Source: Bacteroidia bacterium
Lineage (GTDB): Bacteria; Bacteroidota; Bacteroidia; Chitinophagales; Chitinophagaceae
Direction of reading: 5' to 3'
Length of the DNA stretch: 64,000 nucleotides
Assembly (NCBI GenBank): GCA_030429205.1
Contig: JAUICZ010000001.1
Coordinates: forward strand, 796,806-860,805
Shown here: piece after piece, positions 54,153 through 63,084 of the stretch
Position numbering within the stretch: position 1 is the first letter of the stretch
Layout: the number at the start of each line of letters is the position of its first letter
The notes under the pieces: model-generated
What the model was told of the DNA's origin: nothing
Databases searched by the model: none
Seen by the model: the letters and a program-made list of their open reading frames with translations, nothing else
Translations under genes and position numbers: made by a program

Positions 54153-55508
54153 ATGAAGAAACTATTACTACAACTGTGTATGCTCGCGAGTGTTTCTGCG
54201 TTCGGGCAAAATGCACTATTACAAAATGCTACTACAGGAGCCATTAGCGGAGCTAATCTGGCAGATCTTTGCATCGCGACTGATGGAACAGACGTGGTGC
54301 TCTTAGCCGCAGACAATTCTTCTGTTTATGCGATAGACATCGCAGATAATGATCCTGCAGATGCGGCATCGAACACTGTGACAACTATCCCTGATTTTGT
54401 AATGAACAAATTGAACCCTTTAGCGGGTGCATCAGTAACAGTGCAGGATATAGTAGTGAACCCCATATCAAAATCTGTATATGTACTAGGTACAGCCGGT
54501 TTGAACAACATTATATTTAAAGTAGAAGACAACGGGGCAAAAGTTACTATGCTTGATTTGAATAATGCTACCCATAGTAAATTGAGCTGGGGTGGTGTGC
54601 TTACAATCAACGATATGGCATTTGCTGATGGCAAGTTGTATGTGTCTTCCGGTTCTTTCTCTCTTGATGGTCAGCTGGGTTGGTTGTCTGCTCCTTTTGC
54701 ACACAACGGCACTTTTTCTAAACGTTCTACTACTTTGTTTAAATCGAACTGGGGTGGTAACTATTTTACTAAAGCGCCGCTTGAAACATTAACGATCGGC
54801 CAGATAGATGGCAAATATCGTTTAATGGGAGTTACTACTTGCGCGCCGGGCTTCTCAGTAGATGTAAGTACGCTTTCAGGTTCTGGCTTATTGTCTGTAA
54901 CAGAAGACTTCAATATACATCAGGGCCAATCCAAGAAAGCTGTGTTTATGCGTCATGATAACAAAGACTGGTTGTTCGACCTGCATGATGGTAAGCTGTA
55001 CCGCATAGGTAAAAAGTATTTAGACGGTAGCCAGGTAGCAGCAAATAAGTATGACAATAACTCTGTATTGCTTAGAGATAACTCTGGTAACGTGGTAGCA
55101 TCGTTACCGGCAGAGGAGATCAAACTTATGTCTTCTACTACATTGGGTATGATCGCTTTTTGGGATAACTGGCAGCTGCTTTTATTAGAGAGTAACTCTA
55201 CAGGTGGCGGCGCTTTAACTTTACAGAAAATGTCTGTAGAGCCTGCAAAGGTAAGTGGTGTGTCAACAACAGCTGCGTTAGAGATTTATCCTAACCCTGC
55301 ACATAATACAATAAGCATCAAGTTGCCAAACAATACAGCTGCTGCTACAGTTAATATTGTAGGTATGAATGGTGCCGTAGTTGCAGAGGCTGCCATTACA
55401 GGTAGTAACAGCACAGTAGATATCAGTGGTGTTACACCGGGTATATATACTGTAACAGTGCAATACAGCAATGGTAAACAAGTTTCTAACAAGCTGACTA
55501 TTGAATAA
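54153..55508 (+). CDS. T9SS-exported protein of unknown function
   Basis: The 451-residue protein has a signal peptide (MKKLLLQLCMLASVSAFGQ) and a beta-rich central region of about 340 residues, with propeller-like phrases such as DVVLLAADNSSVYAIDI and KSVYVLGTAG. The C-terminal T9SS type A sorting domain runs from LEIYPNPAHNTISIKLP to YSNGKQVSNKLTIE. It should be exported and possibly surface-bound. The next gene starts five bases after its stop codon and encodes an Ig-like secreted protein, so the two are probably partners. Confidence 0.87.
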   Translation: MKKLLLQLCMLASVSAFGQNALLQNATTGAISGANLADLCIATDGTDVVLLAADNSSVYAIDIADNDPADAASNTVTTIPDFVMNKLNPLAGASVTVQDIVVNPISKSVYVLGTAGLNNIIFKVEDNGAKVTMLDLNNATHSKLSWGGVLTINDMAFADGKLYVSSGSFSLDGQLGWLSAPFAHNGTFSKRSTTLFKSNWGGNYFTKAPLETLTIGQIDGKYRLMGVTTCAPGFSVDVSTLSGSGLLSVTEDFNIHQGQSKKAVFMRHDNKDWLFDLHDGKLYRIGKKYLDGSQVAANKYDNNSVLLRDNSGNVVASLPAEEIKLMSSTTLGMIAFWDNWQLLLLESNSTGGGALTLQKMSVEPAKVSGVSTTAALEIYPNPAHNTISIKLPNNTAAATVNIVGMNGAVVAEAAITGSNSTVDISGVTPGIYTVTVQYSNGKQVSNKLTIE

Positions 55509-55513
55509 TAAGA

Positions 55514-56614
55514 ATGCTTAGAAGAATATTTTGTTTGATATGCTTACTTATATCGAATCACCTTTATGCTTCAGCAGGTGATTCGATATCGGTATTTTTT
55601 TGGGAAAAAGTTAAGCCCGTTTTCAGTATACAAGTTGACGATGCGTTAAGAGCAACATTGCAGAATAACCTGCAAGAGAAAGGTAAAGAGGTACTAGCCT
55701 TGTACATGGTTACCAATGGTAAAAGAGCGTCTATACCTGTTGCGGGTAAATACAAACTGTCTAAAAACAATTATCTTTCGTTTATACTGAACTACCCCTT
55801 GGGTTACAATACTGATTTTGAAGCAGTATATACGCTCAATGGTAAGTTGATCGACATAAAGCGATTTACCACACCTAAGCATCCGCTTTCTAATAAACGT
55901 GCGGAGGTAGTTACTGCATACCCAATGGCAGATACCATTCCATACAATACCTTGTTCTTTCATGTAAGATTTAGCCATCCTATGAAGGAAGATATACTGG
56001 CTTACAAGCACATTTCTATTTACGACGATCAGGGAATAGAAAGAGAAAATGCATGGCGGCAAAAGTCTTTCTGGTTAGATGATGGTAAGTTGTTGGTATT
56101 AATGATACACCCGGGCAGGGTAAAGAATGGTATCCATTACGAAAGCCCGCTCTTCGATTCCGGAAAGCGATACACGCTTAAGGTGCATACAACTATCACA
56201 GACATTAATAATAATCCGATCGCTAAGGAGTATACACAGTCGTTCTATGTGAAGGGCGAAGATCGTGTAACGCCTAAAGTAGAGTTAAGTGATAGGAGGG
56301 TGTTGACTCATGGTGCAAGAGGGATAATGTATTTAAACTTCTCAGAAGGGATGGACCATGCGTCTGTAATGGAAGGTGTTGCTTTGTATAACGCTAAAGG
56401 ACGACAATTAAAAATAGCCTTGGAGCGAGTAACAGAAAGCAGGTACATGTTTTACCCCATGCATACCTGGGAAAGGGGTGCGTACAAACTGGTACTTAAA
56501 AGTGCTGTATATGACTACGCGGCAAATCGCATCAATCGTTTGTTTGAAGTTACTGATGCTAAAGAAATGGAAAAAGATGAGCAGGATACTGTGTTTGATT
56601 TAAAGGTGAGGTAA
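55514..56614 (+). CDS. Secreted protein with Ig-like domains
   Basis: The 366-residue protein has a signal peptide (ending LYASAG) and two regions that look like SbsA/Big-type Ig domains. One contains LFFHVRFSHPMKEDILAYK and YTLKVHTTITDINNNPIAKE. The other contains IMYLNFSEGMDHASVMEGV and ERGAYKLVLKSAVYDYAANR. Pairs of the form SHPM / SEGM with DxxxN are typical of the fold. It has no T9SS sorting domain or lipobox and is probably periplasmic. It is co-transcribed with the T9SS cargo. Confidence 0.78.
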   Translation: MLRRIFCLICLLISNHLYASAGDSISVFFWEKVKPVFSIQVDDALRATLQNNLQEKGKEVLALYMVTNGKRASIPVAGKYKLSKNNYLSFILNYPLGYNTDFEAVYTLNGKLIDIKRFTTPKHPLSNKRAEVVTAYPMADTIPYNTLFFHVRFSHPMKEDILAYKHISIYDDQGIERENAWRQKSFWLDDGKLLVLMIHPGRVKNGIHYESPLFDSGKRYTLKVHTTITDINNNPIAKEYTQSFYVKGEDRVTPKVELSDRRVLTHGARGIMYLNFSEGMDHASVMEGVALYNAKGRQLKIALERVTESRYMFYPMHTWERGAYKLVLKSAVYDYAANRINRLFEVTDAKEMEKDEQDTVFDLKVR

Positions 56615-56650
56615 CGCTACTAACCGTACCTTTATTTATTATTTTCAGGT

Positions 56651-57424
56651 ATGGACTATTTCCTTATTGGGTTAGTAGCACTATTAGGCTCGGGTTTAAC
56701 ACTGTTCTCAGGCTTTGGTTTGGGCACTTTGATGTTGCCTGTGTTTGCGTTATTCTTCCCGATAGAAATAGCGGTAGCTTTAACTGCGGTTGTCCATTTT
56801 TTGAACAATATGTTCAAACTGGCATTGTTGGGTAAGCATGCAGACAAAGGCGTTATACTGCGCTTTGGTATACCTGCATTGGTGGCTGCTTTTCTGGGCG
56901 CAAAGGCATTGTTGCTGTTCTCTGACCTGCCTGCTTTATACAGCTACTCTATTAATGATAAAAGTTTCAGTGTAGAGCCTGTGAAACTGGTGGTGGCTTT
57001 ACTCATCATCCTGTTTGCTGTGCTGGAGTTGTCTCCCAAATTTTCAAAGATCTCTTTCGATAAAAAGTACCTGCCTTTCGGTGGGTTGTTAAGTGGTTTC
57101 TTTGGTGGTTTATCGGGCCACCAGGGTGCGCTGCGTAGCATGTTCCTTATAAAAGCAGGTTTGACCAAAGAAGCATATATCGCCACAGGTGTAGTGATTG
57201 CTGTGATCATCGACCTGTCTCGTATGGTTGTGTATGCTACCATCTTTAAATCTGTTAGCGAGGGCATTAACTATAGCTTACTGGCAGTTGCTACGCTTTG
57301 TGCTTTTGCAGGTGCTTATATTGGCAACAAGTTGGTGAAGAAGATCACCATAGAAACACTACATACCATAGTCGCAGTCATGCTGCTGATAATAGCCCTG
57401 CTGTTGGGGGCAGGTATTATATAG
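56651..57424 (+). CDS. TauE/SafE-family membrane transporter
   Basis: The 257-residue protein has about eight hydrophobic segments in two halves, each with a glycine-rich core: GSGLTLFSGFGLGTLMLPVFALF and FGGLLSGFFGGLSGHQGALRS. These are the repeat signatures of sulfite and organosulfur exporters of this family. The actual substrate is not predictable. It begins 36 bases after the Ig-like gene, and a shared transcript is possible. Confidence 0.88.
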   Translation: MDYFLIGLVALLGSGLTLFSGFGLGTLMLPVFALFFPIEIAVALTAVVHFLNNMFKLALLGKHADKGVILRFGIPALVAAFLGAKALLLFSDLPALYSYSINDKSFSVEPVKLVVALLIILFAVLELSPKFSKISFDKKYLPFGGLLSGFFGGLSGHQGALRSMFLIKAGLTKEAYIATGVVIAVIIDLSRMVVYATIFKSVSEGINYSLLAVATLCAFAGAYIGNKLVKKITIETLHTIVAVMLLIIALLLGAGII

Positions 57425-57692
57425 ATACCCAAATTGTTCTATTTTGTTCAGGAAGATTGCTGATTTTTCATGTTGTAATTATTTGGTTACCAGTTAGATA
57501 GGTTGCTATTTGTTCTATTTTGTTTCAGAATTCAGGTTTTTCACTCAAAAACTTAATTGCCTGATTATCAATGGCAATTTTGAACACTTTGTTATGCATC
57601 ATCATGCACAATTTACTACAACAAATTTACGTTATTTAAATAACGATACAAAATATACTAAAACCGTTATCTTTAAATAAAATCCTGAAAGA
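57425..57692. other. Intergenic region with repeats upstream of the GldM-C-like gene
   Basis: A 268-base AT-rich spacer. It contains two copies of TTGTTCTATTTTGTT (57434-57448 and 57510-57524), 76 bases apart. It also has an inverted repeat, AATTGCC / GGCAATT (57555-57579), and the palindrome listed separately. No gene is seen. Confidence 0.6.
57630..57645. promoter_or_regulatory. Perfect 16-bp palindrome, possible operator
   Basis: CGTTATTTAAATAACG is a perfect palindrome 47 bases upstream of the GldM-C-like start codon. A degraded half copy, CGTTATCTTTAAATAA, follows at 57665-57680. The arrangement resembles a dimeric repressor or activator site. The regulator is unknown. Confidence 0.45.
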
Positions 57693-58331
57693 ATGTTGAA
57701 ATACCTATCTCTTATTTTTTGTGCCTTGCTTATTGGTAGTAATGTGAACGCGCAAGATTTTGCTATATCGCCTTTGAAAATGAACCTATTTTATATTGGA
57801 ATTCCTAACCCAATAAAAGTAGTGGTAAAAGAGGTAGAAGCTAAGGATATTATTCTTGAAATAAGTAATGGGGAAATAGAGCCTACTGAAGAAAGAAACA
57901 CGTTTTTAGTCTATCCCCAAAAAGCAGGTAAAACATTAATAATAATTTTATCGAAAGACGGTGATACAATTGGGTTAGAAGAATTCAGAGTAAGACCATT
58001 ACCTAAAGCAAGTGCAAAAGTAGCTGGAAAATATGATGGGGTTGTAAGAAAAAATGTTTTACGAGCGCAAATAGGCATCATTGCTGATATAAGATTTTTT
58101 GAGTTTAGCCCCAGAAGCGTAGTGAATGAATATTCACTTATAGTAATGAGAGGCAGTCGTACAATACACAGCAAACATTATATTGATGGTCCTAAGTTCA
58201 ATAATGAAGTAAAGGAAGTATTTGACAACTTACAAAAAGGGGACAAGGTTATTTTTTGTTTTGTAAAATATACCACAGTAACCAAAAAAATCTTGAAAGC
58301 TTATCCAGCAGAATTAATTATTACAGAATAG
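57693..58331 (+). CDS. Free-standing GldM C-terminal-domain protein
   Basis: The 212-residue protein has a signal peptide (ending NVNAQ). Its mature part looks like the last two domains of GldM/PorM, the periplasmic shaft of the T9SS motor. LKMNLFYIGIPNPIKVVVKE matches the start of the GldM third domain, and FRVRPLPKASAKVAGKYDG its end. LRAQIGIIADIRFFEFSPR begins the last domain. The membrane helix and first domains of full GldM are absent, and no other gld/por gene lies nearby. It could interact with the T9SS shaft or with exported partners. Confidence 0.75.
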   Translation: MLKYLSLIFCALLIGSNVNAQDFAISPLKMNLFYIGIPNPIKVVVKEVEAKDIILEISNGEIEPTEERNTFLVYPQKAGKTLIIILSKDGDTIGLEEFRVRPLPKASAKVAGKYDGVVRKNVLRAQIGIIADIRFFEFSPRSVVNEYSLIVMRGSRTIHSKHYIDGPKFNNEVKEVFDNLQKGDKVIFCFVKYTTVTKKILKAYPAELIITE

Positions 58332-58333
58332 TA

Positions 58334-58849
58334 ATGCCCACCACAAATTCTATATACCAAGAGCTACAAGCACAGCTGCCCACAAGCGATGGTGCAGACA
58401 GGCGGCGATGGGCAAAACAAATAATCGTTCAGGGTGCAGATTTGAAAGAGTTGTGTCAGCTGGTATTTGAAGAAAAGAAAACGGCTACCCGTTTTTCGTG
58501 GTTGTTGAGTGATGTGGGGATAGAAGACGCCAAGCAACTATTTGACGTACTACCATATTTATTTGCGCAGAGGGATAAAACAGACATCCCGAATTTTGAA
58601 CAACAGTTTGCAAAGTACTGGCGCATATGCGGTATACCTGAAGATGATAAGGGTACCGCCATTGACCTGATGTTTCAATGGTTAACAGACCCTCATGTGA
58701 GTACACATATAAAAACGGTATCGTTAGACGTGCTGCGAGAGCTGATTAAAGAATACCCGGAACTAAAAAACGAATTGCAACTCTGTTTAGAACAGTTGCC
58801 TGAAGATATACCTGTATCTTTAAAGAAGGCGATGAAAAAAATAATGTAG
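58334..58849 (+). CDS. Cytosolic helical protein of unknown function
   Basis: Not recognised. Starting at the ATG at 58334, two bases after the previous stop, it encodes 171 residues with no signal peptide. It is rich in helices with repeating amphipathic spacing (ELCQLVFEEKKTATRFSWLL, AKQLFDVLPYLF, TVSLDVLRELIKEYPELKNE), as in HEAT/ARM-like solenoids. The longer reading back to 58256 overlaps the GldM-C-like gene and is unlikely. Its DNA is less AT-rich than that of its upstream neighbour. Confidence 0.72.
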   Translation: MPTTNSIYQELQAQLPTSDGADRRRWAKQIIVQGADLKELCQLVFEEKKTATRFSWLLSDVGIEDAKQLFDVLPYLFAQRDKTDIPNFEQQFAKYWRICGIPEDDKGTAIDLMFQWLTDPHVSTHIKTVSLDVLRELIKEYPELKNELQLCLEQLPEDIPVSLKKAMKKIM

Positions 58850-58863
58850 TGAAAGCAAGATAT

Positions 58864-59256
58864 CTATTCTGTCTCACGCAACATCTCTTTTATTTTATCG
58901 CTTGATGTGTCAAATCTAAAAGTTCCGAATAGTAAGTTTTCGTCCAGGTTGAATGACATTGCTTTAGTGAACTTATCATATACCACTTTATATATAGTGA
59001 CATCACCTTCTGTACCTAGATACTCGTAAGAGTTTATTGTGCCATATTCTTTATATACCCTTTCAGGTTCAGCAAAGTTCCAAAAACAACTATAAGAAGC
59101 AACTTTTGTGTTGTCCGGAAATAATGTACAAATGCTATCGTTTTGCTGTGCATTGTAGTATTGTACAAACTTTTCCATTACCAGATTGTAGTCTTGTTTC
59201 GTTTGAGCAACCGCTGAAAGGGGTAGCAAAAAAATAATAGTTGCTAGTATTTTCAT
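58864..59256 (-). CDS. Small secreted protein, possibly DUF3887-like
   Basis: The ATG at 59256 gives a 130-residue protein with a signal peptide (MKILATIIFLLPLSAVAQ). The mature part, VMEKFVQYYNAQQNDSICTLFPDN and then a cystatin-like beta region ending GTFRFDTSSD, resembles small NTF2/DUF3887-type periplasmic domains, in which a helix pair packs on a curved sheet. The family match is by eye only. It starts ten bases after the next lipoprotein gene ends, on the same strand, so both are probably one operon. Confidence 0.7.
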   Translation of the reverse strand: MKILATIIFLLPLSAVAQTKQDYNLVMEKFVQYYNAQQNDSICTLFPDNTKVASYSCFWNFAEPERVYKEYGTINSYEYLGTEGDVTIYKVVYDKFTKAMSFNLDENLLFGTFRFDTSSDKIKEMLRETE

Positions 59257-59266
59257 AGTATGTTCT

Positions 59267-59881
59267 TTAGTACTTAAAATCCTCAAAATCTATCACACCA
59301 AAATCTTTAGTGGTGAGCATGGTAGACGAAGAGCCGTTTTCGGGGGCCAAACCATCGTGTACTTGCTTGCTGTGTCTGTGTAAGTACCATTTGCCATCCT
59401 CCTCGTTATACTTAAATGTAGGATCATCTGTCCACTTTTCTCTGGACCCTCCAAAATGTTCTATGGTAAAATACCCATTCTTAATCACCACCTCTACAAA
59501 AGGGTCGCCCATCACACCTCCGCATTCGCCGCAAAGTGCACCTTCTTTATTGAGCGCTGCCATCGTGAGCTTGCCATCAGCATCGGCAGTTAGCAGCATT
59601 ACCGCTCTGTTGGTCATTTCATCGTCCCCATCCACAGCATTAAATACTGCTACTATATCTTCGTACTCATCTCTATTCAGGTCACCATTAAAGGTTTTAA
59701 ACAACACATAGCCCTCCGGCGTAAAGTCCATTGGCGTTTCAGACCATTCTTCTCCTTGTGGCTCATCTGTTACTACTTCTTGAGTTACTTTAGTTGAGTC
59801 TGTTGCTGCTACTTCTTCTTCCTCAGTATCTGCACATGAATAGAATAATATACTCAGACAAAAAATAATGGCTGTTCGCAT
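59267..59881 (-). CDS. Lipoprotein with a calcium-loop-like segment
   Basis: The 204-residue lipoprotein has lipobox LFYSC, an acidic linker of about 40 residues, and a globular domain. GDLNRDEYEDIVAVFN resembles the Asp-rich calcium loop of FG-GAP or dockerin-like repeats. A CGECGG motif lies in the middle, and FTIEHFGGSREKW and KWYLHRHSKQV follow. No definite family is recognised. It heads a two-gene unit with the small secreted protein. Confidence 0.72.
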   Translation of the reverse strand: MRTAIIFCLSILFYSCADTEEEEVAATDSTKVTQEVVTDEPQGEEWSETPMDFTPEGYVLFKTFNGDLNRDEYEDIVAVFNAVDGDDEMTNRAVMLLTADADGKLTMAALNKEGALCGECGGVMGDPFVEVVIKNGYFTIEHFGGSREKWTDDPTFKYNEEDGKWYLHRHSKQVHDGLAPENGSSSTMLTTKDFGVIDFEDFKY

Positions 59882-59965
59882 GTATTAAAAATACTTTTTA
59901 TTACATAAAATGTTGGCTATTATAAAGCGTTTCGGTACTAAATACAGAAAAACTATTTTCGTTAC

Positions 59966-60637
59966 ATGAACATTAAGTCGCTAACTCTTTTTACAGGTCA
60001 GTTAGAAGCACAGTATAAGTTTTATACACAAACATTAGGGTTTAAAGCTATCGATAAAACTGAGGATAGTTTTTCGCTCGAAGTTGGCGATAGTGTACTA
60101 ACATTTAATAAAAAAGAGGGTAGCACACCCTATCATTTCGCATTGAACATTCCATACGATGCGATAGAAGATGCCCTACAATGGACTAAAGAAAAAGTAG
60201 GCGTTTTAAAAAATGGAAGGTTTGAAATACATGAGTTTGAAGATTGGCAGGCAAGGGCTGTTTACTTTTATGATGAGGACAAGAATATTGTAGAGTTCAT
60301 CGGAAGAAAAGGGTTGAATTACGAGTATGCAGGAAGCTATGATATTAGTTGTATTAAAGAAATATCAGAGATAGGTGTAGCCACTATGGATATTGAATCG
60401 TGCTATAATAACCTGTCATTAAATATAGGACTGGAGATTTACGACGGTGGGTTTTACCGCTTTTGTGCTATAGGAGATGAAAAAGGATTGTTTATTTGTG
60501 TGAACCCTGAAGAGAAAAAATGGTTCCCGACAGATGATACAGTGTACTATTCAGGTTTTAGTGCTATAGTACAGCGGTATAATTTAAGTCGTACTGTAAC
60601 TTATGAAAACGGGGAGATAGCTGTTGGGTTAAGCTAA
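59966..60637 (+). CDS. VOC (glyoxalase-fold) family protein
   Basis: The 223-residue protein has a complete N-terminal VOC domain: a QYKFYTQTLGFKAIDK start, the HFALNIPYDAIEDAL strand with its His, and YFYDEDKNIVEFIGRK with the metal-ligand Glu near residue 112. A second, weaker VOC-like half follows (EIGVATMDIESCYNNLSLNIGLEIY). Many such proteins are of unknown reaction. TTTC-N20-TATTTTCG ends five bases before the ATG, suggesting a leaderless transcript. Confidence 0.83.
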   Translation: MNIKSLTLFTGQLEAQYKFYTQTLGFKAIDKTEDSFSLEVGDSVLTFNKKEGSTPYHFALNIPYDAIEDALQWTKEKVGVLKNGRFEIHEFEDWQARAVYFYDEDKNIVEFIGRKGLNYEYAGSYDISCIKEISEIGVATMDIESCYNNLSLNIGLEIYDGGFYRFCAIGDEKGLFICVNPEEKKWFPTDDTVYYSGFSAIVQRYNLSRTVTYENGEIAVGLS

Positions 60638-60654
60638 CCCTGAAGGGAGTATTA

Positions 60655-61038
60655 TTATATATTGTATGTAACAAAAACTAAAAACAACAATACAATACTC
60701 CCTATTAAATAAGTAAGCACATAGATTTTACCATATAATCTCTTTTCCCTATTCTTTTCCAATAATACTGTACTGTTCTTTTCCCATGATTGCTTATTAT
60801 AAACAAGTCTATAGTAGATGAATGAAATAGCTGCTAGTATTGGTAATACTATATATCTGGCATTTTTCATCTCAAATATGACAGGAATGTCAGTATATTT
60901 CAGAAGTAGCATGTACACGGTAAATATCTGAACAAAATGAACGAATAGCATAGTAATAACAACATTTGCAACAGGAGTGCTGTCATTCTTCTTACCCCAG
61001 TTGTATAAGGTAGTAATTATATAGCTATACCAATTCAT
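60655..61038 (-). CDS. Small membrane protein of unknown function
   Basis: The ATG at 61038 gives 127 residues with three hydrophobic segments (VVITMLFVHFVQIFTVYMLL, YIVLPILAAISFIYYRLVY and YVLTYLIGSIVLLFLVFV), separated by a basic cytosolic loop. No family is recognised. It starts seven bases after the dxs stop codon and is probably co-transcribed with dxs. The two are not known to work together. Confidence 0.72.
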   Translation of the reverse strand: MNWYSYIITTLYNWGKKNDSTPVANVVITMLFVHFVQIFTVYMLLLKYTDIPVIFEMKNARYIVLPILAAISFIYYRLVYNKQSWEKNSTVLLEKNREKRLYGKIYVLTYLIGSIVLLFLVFVTYNI

Positions 61039-61045
61039 TGGGACT

Positions 61046-62971
61046 TTACACCAACTGCTTAACACCCTTCTGGACTAGCTCGCGTACTGCATTAGCAATG
61101 CCTTTCGCATCGTAACCACATTCTTCGTGTAGCTGCGCAGGTTTACCATGCTCTACAATACGGTCGGGTATACCCAATATTTTTACTTCAGGAGTATAAC
61201 CGTTAGCCGCAAAGAATTCAAGCACGGCACTACCAAAACCACCTACAACAGTACCATCTTCAACAGTGATAATTTTGTCAAATTTCTGACCTACTTCGTG
61301 TAGTAATGCTTCGTCTATCGGCTTAGCAAAGCGCATATCGTAATGGGCAGGGTTCAGCCCATATGTCTTCAGGTCTTTACAAGCCTGTACTGCAAAATTA
61401 CCCGGATGCCCGAAGGTTAGTATCGCTACGTCCTGTCCGTCTTTTATCTTGCGCCCTTTACCAATCTCTATCTCTTGCATTGGTGTTTGCCACTCAGGCA
61501 TTACACCTTGTCCGCGCGGGTAACGTATCACAAACGGATATTTGATCTTATCCAATTGCGATGTGTACATCAGGTTACGCAGCTCTGCTTCGTTCATTGG
61601 TGCACTCACGATCATATTCGGCACACAACGCATAAATGCAATATCATATGCACCATGGTGCGTAGGCCCGTCTTCGCCCACCAGCCCTGCACGGTCAAGG
61701 CAGAACACTACAGGTAGTTTTTGTATTGCTACATCGTGCACTACCATATCGTAACCGCGCTGCATGAACGAGCTATAAATGTTACAGAAAGGGCGCATGC
61801 CTTGTGTAGCTAAACCGGCACTTACCGTTACTGCGTGCTGCTCGGCAATACCCACATCAAATGCACGGTCAGGCATTTCTGCCATCATATATTTCAATGA
61901 GCAACCTGACGGCATAGCCGGAGTAATACCCATGATCTTATCATTTTCTTTAGCCAGCTCTATGATAGTGTGGCCAAATACATCCTGGTATTTAGGCGCT
62001 TGCGGTGTATCAAAAGTCTTTTTATTGATCTTACCGGTGATCTTATCGAACGTACCGGGCGCATGCCAAAGTGTTTGGTCTTTCTCTGCTAGGTCGTACC
62101 CCTTACCTTTTACTGTTTTAATGTGTAACAGTTTAGGGCCCGGTATATCTCTCAGGTGTTCCAATATTTCTGTCACCTTCAACACATTGTGCCCGTCAAT
62201 AGGCCCAAAGTAGCGGAAGCCCAGCCCCTCGAACAGGTTACTGGTTTTTGAAAGCATGCCTTTAACACTGGCCTGTAGTTTAGAAACAAGGTCGCGTTGG
62301 TAATCGCCGTAAGGTAGTTTACCCATGGCTTTCCAGATATCGTCGCGGAGTTTATTATAAGTATGCGATGTAGTAATGTCTGTTAAATACTCCTTCAATG
62401 CACCCACATTCGGGTCAATAGACATGTTGTTGTCATTCAGTATCACCAAAACATTAGCATTGCTGACACCCGCATGGTTTAATGCCTCGAAGGGTAAACC
62501 TGCAGTCATTGCACCATCACCAATTACGGCTACGTGCTGGCGGTCTGTTTCTCCTTTGTATTTTGATGCGATCGCCATACCCAAAGCCGCAGATATAGAA
62601 GTAGAAGAGTGCCCCACACCGAAAGTATCATATTCACTTTCAGATCGTTTAGGGAAACCACTCAATCCTTTGTATTTACGGTTGGTATGAAACACCTTGC
62701 GGCGCTCCGTTAAGATCTTATGTCCGTATGCCTGATGCCCTACATCCCATACCAGCTGATCGTAAGGGGTGTTCATTACATAATGCAAGGCAACAGTTAG
62801 TTCCACCACACCAAGGCTGGCCCCAAAGTGGCCACCATGTACACTCACACAGTCGATGATAAACTGGCGTAACTCATTGCACACCTGCTGTAATTCCTCT
62901 TTCCTGAATTTTTTGAGGTCGGACGGATTGTTTATCTGGGCTAAAAGCTGCCCTGCTTGTATTTCATTCAT
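61046..62971 (-). CDS. dxs: 1-Deoxy-D-xylulose-5-phosphate synthase
   Basis: First enzyme of the MEP route to isoprenoids. It condenses pyruvate and glyceraldehyde-3-phosphate using thiamine diphosphate. The 641 residues include HFGASLGVVELTVALHYV, the ThDP motif GDGAMTAGLPFEALNHAG to NDNNMSI, and the transketolase C-domain with DRAGLVGEDGPTHHGAYD. The closing domain carries ITVEDGTVVGGFGSAV. The length is typical. Its products feed menaquinone and undecaprenol synthesis. It is divergent from the CPBP gene. Confidence 0.96.
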   Translation of the reverse strand: MNEIQAGQLLAQINNPSDLKKFRKEELQQVCNELRQFIIDCVSVHGGHFGASLGVVELTVALHYVMNTPYDQLVWDVGHQAYGHKILTERRKVFHTNRKYKGLSGFPKRSESEYDTFGVGHSSTSISAALGMAIASKYKGETDRQHVAVIGDGAMTAGLPFEALNHAGVSNANVLVILNDNNMSIDPNVGALKEYLTDITTSHTYNKLRDDIWKAMGKLPYGDYQRDLVSKLQASVKGMLSKTSNLFEGLGFRYFGPIDGHNVLKVTEILEHLRDIPGPKLLHIKTVKGKGYDLAEKDQTLWHAPGTFDKITGKINKKTFDTPQAPKYQDVFGHTIIELAKENDKIMGITPAMPSGCSLKYMMAEMPDRAFDVGIAEQHAVTVSAGLATQGMRPFCNIYSSFMQRGYDMVVHDVAIQKLPVVFCLDRAGLVGEDGPTHHGAYDIAFMRCVPNMIVSAPMNEAELRNLMYTSQLDKIKYPFVIRYPRGQGVMPEWQTPMQEIEIGKGRKIKDGQDVAILTFGHPGNFAVQACKDLKTYGLNPAHYDMRFAKPIDEALLHEVGQKFDKIITVEDGTVVGGFGSAVLEFFAANGYTPEVKILGIPDRIVEHGKPAQLHEECGYDAKGIANAVRELVQKGVKQLV

Positions 62972-62996
62972 CAGCTGAAACGTCGGACTAATCGGT

Positions 62997-63004
62997 CAAA
63001 AATA
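62997..63004 (-). promoter_or_regulatory. -7 box of dxs
   Basis: TATTTTTG on the minus strand matches TAnnTTTG and lies 25 bases before the dxs ATG. No clear -33 element. Confidence 0.42.
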
Positions 63005-63044
63005 GTAAAAAATGCTGCCATAGCCGTTATATAACATTAAAAGT

Positions 63045-63060
63045 GTTGAAATGTTTCAAC
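63045..63060. promoter_or_regulatory. Inverted repeat between dxs and the CPBP gene
   Basis: GTTGAAA-TG-TTTCAAC, two 7-bp arms. It lies midway between the promoters of the divergent genes, where an operator would be expected. No regulator can be named. Confidence 0.35.
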
Positions 63061-63084
63061 GGCATTGGCATATATCTTCCAATT

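Noticed and set aside
58256-58333. Longer reading of the helical protein gene from 58256
   Set aside because: It overlaps the end of the GldM-C-like gene by 76 bases; ATG 58334 fits directly after that stop codon.
60626-60703. Hairpin GGGTTA/TAACCC and the AGGGAGTATT inverted repeat near the VOC gene end as terminators
   Set aside because: Neither has a T-run and the second has a loop of about 40 bases, so evidence for termination is weak.
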